Shown: positions 7,401-8,393 of the stretch, piece after piece
How the letters are laid out: each line of letters begins with the position of its first letter
Position numbering within the stretch: position 1 is the first letter of the stretch
Assembly (NCBI GenBank): GCA_021106995.1
Contig: JAIOTG010000071.1
Span: forward strand, 1 to 8,393
Source: a bacterium
GTDB lineage: Bacteria > Patescibacteriota > Patescibacteriia > Patescibacteriales > JAGXOH01
DNA: 8,393 bases
Direction: 5' to 3'
The notes under the pieces: generated by a model
Seen by the model: only the letters and a program-made list of their open reading frames with translations
What the model was told of the DNA's origin: nothing
Databases searched by the model: none
Position numbers and translations under genes: made by a program

Positions 7401-8392
7401 ATTCTTATTTTTTTAGGGGAAAGGTTTTGGCCAGATCTTTGAGCAGTTATATGGTACCAACGATTTCTTTGAGGGTTCCAGGGTCCGGTTACCTCAATAT
7501 CACCTACTTTTACTTCTTCTAAATCAGCGTCTAGAGCCAATTTAAATAACAACAAATCATTAACATGATCATATTTTATTATAAAACAATCTGGCTGAGC
7601 AATTATAATCTGATCTCTGTTTACAGTATCAAAATTTACCCAAAAATCTATCAAAAAATTATCATCCTTAAATTTTAAGCCATCCTTCTGAGATAGCTCT
7701 AAATAAGAACTCCCATTAAAAGATAAACTGTTATCACCAAAGGCCCTTTCAAGTTCATCGGGGTGAATTTCAGTATTACCCAACTTTCCTGTATTTGAAT
7801 TATAAGAAAATTCTCCGCTACTATTTTTTAACTCCATCCAATAATTTCCAAGACCACTCTCCTGGAAAGCAACTTTAGTAGCAATATTAGGGCTAGTGCT
7901 AGGGGTAAAATAAAACTTCTCCTCACCGGTTATTGAAAAACGAGTATAATAGTCATAATAATCATCATCGTAAGACACCTCCCAATCCTCTCCGTCAATC
8001 TTGGTTTTCACGATCCTGTCTTGGGCAGAATCAGTAATATAAAGCATTTCATCAGTATCCACTGCTATCCCTTCTGGATTCCAATTCCAATCAGGATTGC
8101 CCAAGGTTTCACTAGTAGATGTTACCAAGGCATATTTAATAATTTGATTCTTCTTCTGATCAGTTATATAAAAGTAATCATTTCTATATACAAAATCAGT
8201 CGGATCTTCCAAGCCCATATAAGCATATTCAGAAGGGTAAGGATTGGGAGAAAATTCCACTTCCATAACTTTATTTTCTCGATCATTATAAATTGCATGT
8301 TCATAATCAAATCTAAGCTCTGAGCCCTTGCTATCCAAATAAGTACTAGGCCCCTGAAAACCGCTATAAGTAGGGTCAAGAATATTCCAGGC
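4463..8392 (-). CDS. Giant NHL beta-propeller/LamG Cys-rich surface protein, N-terminus beyond window
   Basis: The frame is open from 8392 to the TAA at 4465-4463, giving 1309 visible residues (numbered here from 8392). The TTG at 8338 has 18 open codons upstream and is not a credible start, so the true start and any signal peptide lie off the right edge. Six NHL-type blades are seen at 61-89, 104-132, 405-431, 451-480, 736-757 and 786-814 (typical cores: FYITD, LYITD, LYIADTGNDRIVR, FYISDKGNGRV, FYVTDTYNG, FYVLD). A LamG/concanavalin-like domain (221-387; NSLSFNG, RWYHITA, IRIFIDG, LDGNLDELRIVKG) lies between blades 2 and 3. A second insert lies between blades 4 and 5, with 9 Cys at 577-616. 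Residues 981-1167 hold 22 Cys. The C-terminal part (about 1178-1309) is unrecognised. NHL and LamG folds usually bind proteins or glycans. An exported, disulfide-rich surface protein fits best; the ligand is unknown. ksgA follows after 30 bases. Confidence 0.93.
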   Translation of the reverse strand, partial: AWNILDPTYSGFQGPSTYLDSKGSELRFDYEHAIYNDRENKVMEVEFSPNPYPSEYAYMGLEDPTDFVYRNDYFYITDQKKNQIIKYALVTSTSETLGNPDWNWNPEGIAVDTDEMLYITDSAQDRIVKTKIDGEDWEVSYDDDYYDYYTRFSITGEEKFYFTPSTSPNIATKVAFQESGLGNYWMELKNSSGEFSYNSNTGKLGNTEIHPDELERAFGDNSLSFNGSSYLELSQKDGLKFKDDNFLIDFWVNFDTVNRDQIIIAQPDCFIIKYDHVNDLLLFKLALDADLEEVKVGDIEVTGPWNPQRNRWYHITAQRSGQNLSPKKIRIFIDGNEVGSSAESRSMVFEGKSDIYVGGGYYDSYYIKDEVGEFLDGNLDELRIVKGFDGAATDDPKLLEPYFFNNPKGIEVRGNYLYIADTGNDRIVRMRKDFSDWDTFGVLGSGVYQLNEPMDIEYDPISSNFYISDKGNGRVIGSDMVVLSDKLINENFSGASWNQKFNFDPNNYSDNMPMVYSEQFDEGAGGIFNGQMRFYNRGPHNIALALLGYEMTTALSDDKYMALDMANDLYLPRPNDCSNCYTSGGSLRAMCDDGASGCMGNVCCNYCGAHPADRCCAASESFPVVGFNLTPFIQSRLFSDKVITVNMKVQYAGNLSVSLTKRPGSTRIDNEESRSYNTTQIISSGDDSVWRDEAVSFHFPSRVSVDDPNDLYLTFNTCGTLNFNFLEVKINRKIELGGLTVDDGNFYVTDTYNGYVFTDAPGGGIYGGKNPPENYIPGDDAHKIRFVYPLDIEPAGGGRFYVLDGVSDRDMLIEAGGQKMAHFYGTKQMDDYSVEFEEGGLKFQDDLHVQGVNDKFQLYKDMDTGSLEPHKTHKVWVSYGLGPALSHCEVQENESETFNLSGLVNNNNYNYCGFPHTFKTNNDGGDRCHHDVSISTNPQFVELDGFYYNPSNSVTVDCRQIAEDRSPIGTGSPYPVPPSECILGPTGGGLWDWYNEYPYCTYWVPEFERERVCVDWWPQCYPPGVGQAGCTSVSCNDGSYSVGTCNSGSADDGDCSGDQGSCSTSGTCNANLVNLGGAGNPRDCIPVPNETSCNPEGATIDLYQCQFINNCSVATSTCWSTTASPAGPASCSSASCPGSWYFVEADDCCKEWSWNCDTHCSPVQSDCYEGHAVRTRQDWKTALITVEEADMNTGTIATPNLNYCTALSGSGTNFYIEFFHERRPPPYSMEMIIKDSWNDDDMFRLGLIDIDEDGEFECHHRYLSDYKSDIMDAGKLLGGTRGYETFEDYLNSLDGPDVVITKVELFLTE
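4892..5452 (-). other. Cys-rich C-terminal region of the NHL giant
   Basis: Visible residues 981-1167 contain 22 Cys in 187 positions, with many Gly, Ser, Asn and Trp and few hydrophobic blocks. No exact internal repeat is evident. The composition resembles extracellular stalk or EGF-like segments, but I could not assign a family. Confidence 0.5.
6545..6664 (-). other. Compact nine-cysteine cluster in the NHL giant
   Basis: Visible residues 577-616 contain nine Cys in 40 positions, with order C-x2-C-x10-C-x6-C-x4-CC-x2-C-x7-CC. The spacing, including two CC pairs, looks like a small disulfide-stabilised knot. It begins about 100 residues into the insert between blades 4 and 5 and is followed by about 110 residues of probable beta-sandwich. 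A metal-binding site is an alternative, but an exported protein favours disulfides. Confidence 0.5.
7232..7732 (-). other. LamG/concanavalin-A-like domain in the NHL giant
   Basis: Visible residues 221-387 show the succession expected of a LamG_3-type jelly roll: an opening NSLSFNGSSYLELS, a strand FLIDFWVNF, RWYHITAQRSG, the hairpin IRIFIDGNEVGS, IYVGGG, and the closing FLDGNLDELRIVKG. NHL blades precede and follow it, so it is inserted in or between propeller blades. Glycan binding is possible but not shown. Confidence 0.8.
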
Positions 8393-8393
8393 T

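Noticed and set aside
8164..8379. Minus-strand 71-codon ORF at the right edge
   Set aside because: It overlaps the NHL giant in another frame; the giant's frame shows a clear NHL blade over the same bases.
1..8393. Recoded TGA (genetic code 25 or 4), as in some CPR lineages
   Set aside because: All four frames run without in-frame TGA, Trp is encoded by TGG, and all three visible stops are TAA.

Overview
The window is a low-GC (roughly one-third G+C by eye) bacterial segment in which all four genes lie on the minus strand and are read from right to left: a giant NHL/LamG surface-type protein (enters from the right edge), ksgA/rsmA, a single-pass membrane protein with thrombospondin type 3 calcium repeats, and a second giant secreted Cys-rich protein (leaves at the left edge). 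Gaps between genes are only 30, 70 and 45 bases, so one co-transcribed unit is plausible. All visible stop codons are TAA, no in-frame TGA is read through, and the standard bacterial code fits. No stretch longer than 70 bases lacks a gene, and I see no RNA gene, CRISPR array or mobile element.

The organism is most likely a member of the Patescibacteria/Candidate Phyla Radiation (Parcubacteria-like). This is inferred from the combination of a compact AT-rich layout, no Shine-Dalgarno motifs at the visible starts, a TSP3-repeat membrane protein, and very large Cys-rich secreted proteins of a type I remember from Parcubacteria assemblies. It is not proved by the sequence.

Both giant proteins are truncated by the window. 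The right-hand one is open through 8392; the TTG at 8338 is only the first possible start-like codon, not a credible start. The left-hand one has a clear ATG at 2775, a signal peptide, and 925 codons with no stop down to base 1. I translated it codon by codon, and it is the largest feature easily missed here because it has no stop inside the window.

Functionally, ksgA is the only housekeeping gene (16S rRNA adenine dimethylation). The other three genes look like envelope or cell-surface products: a beta-propeller interrupted by a LamG-like domain and a Cys-rich insert, a membrane-anchored calcium-repeat protein, and a secreted protein with a repeated C-x6-C-x2-[F/Y] motif flanking a carbohydrate-binding-like jelly roll. 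The best candidate for something undescribed is this surface-protein set around ksgA; its role (attachment, host contact, matrix) is inference only.
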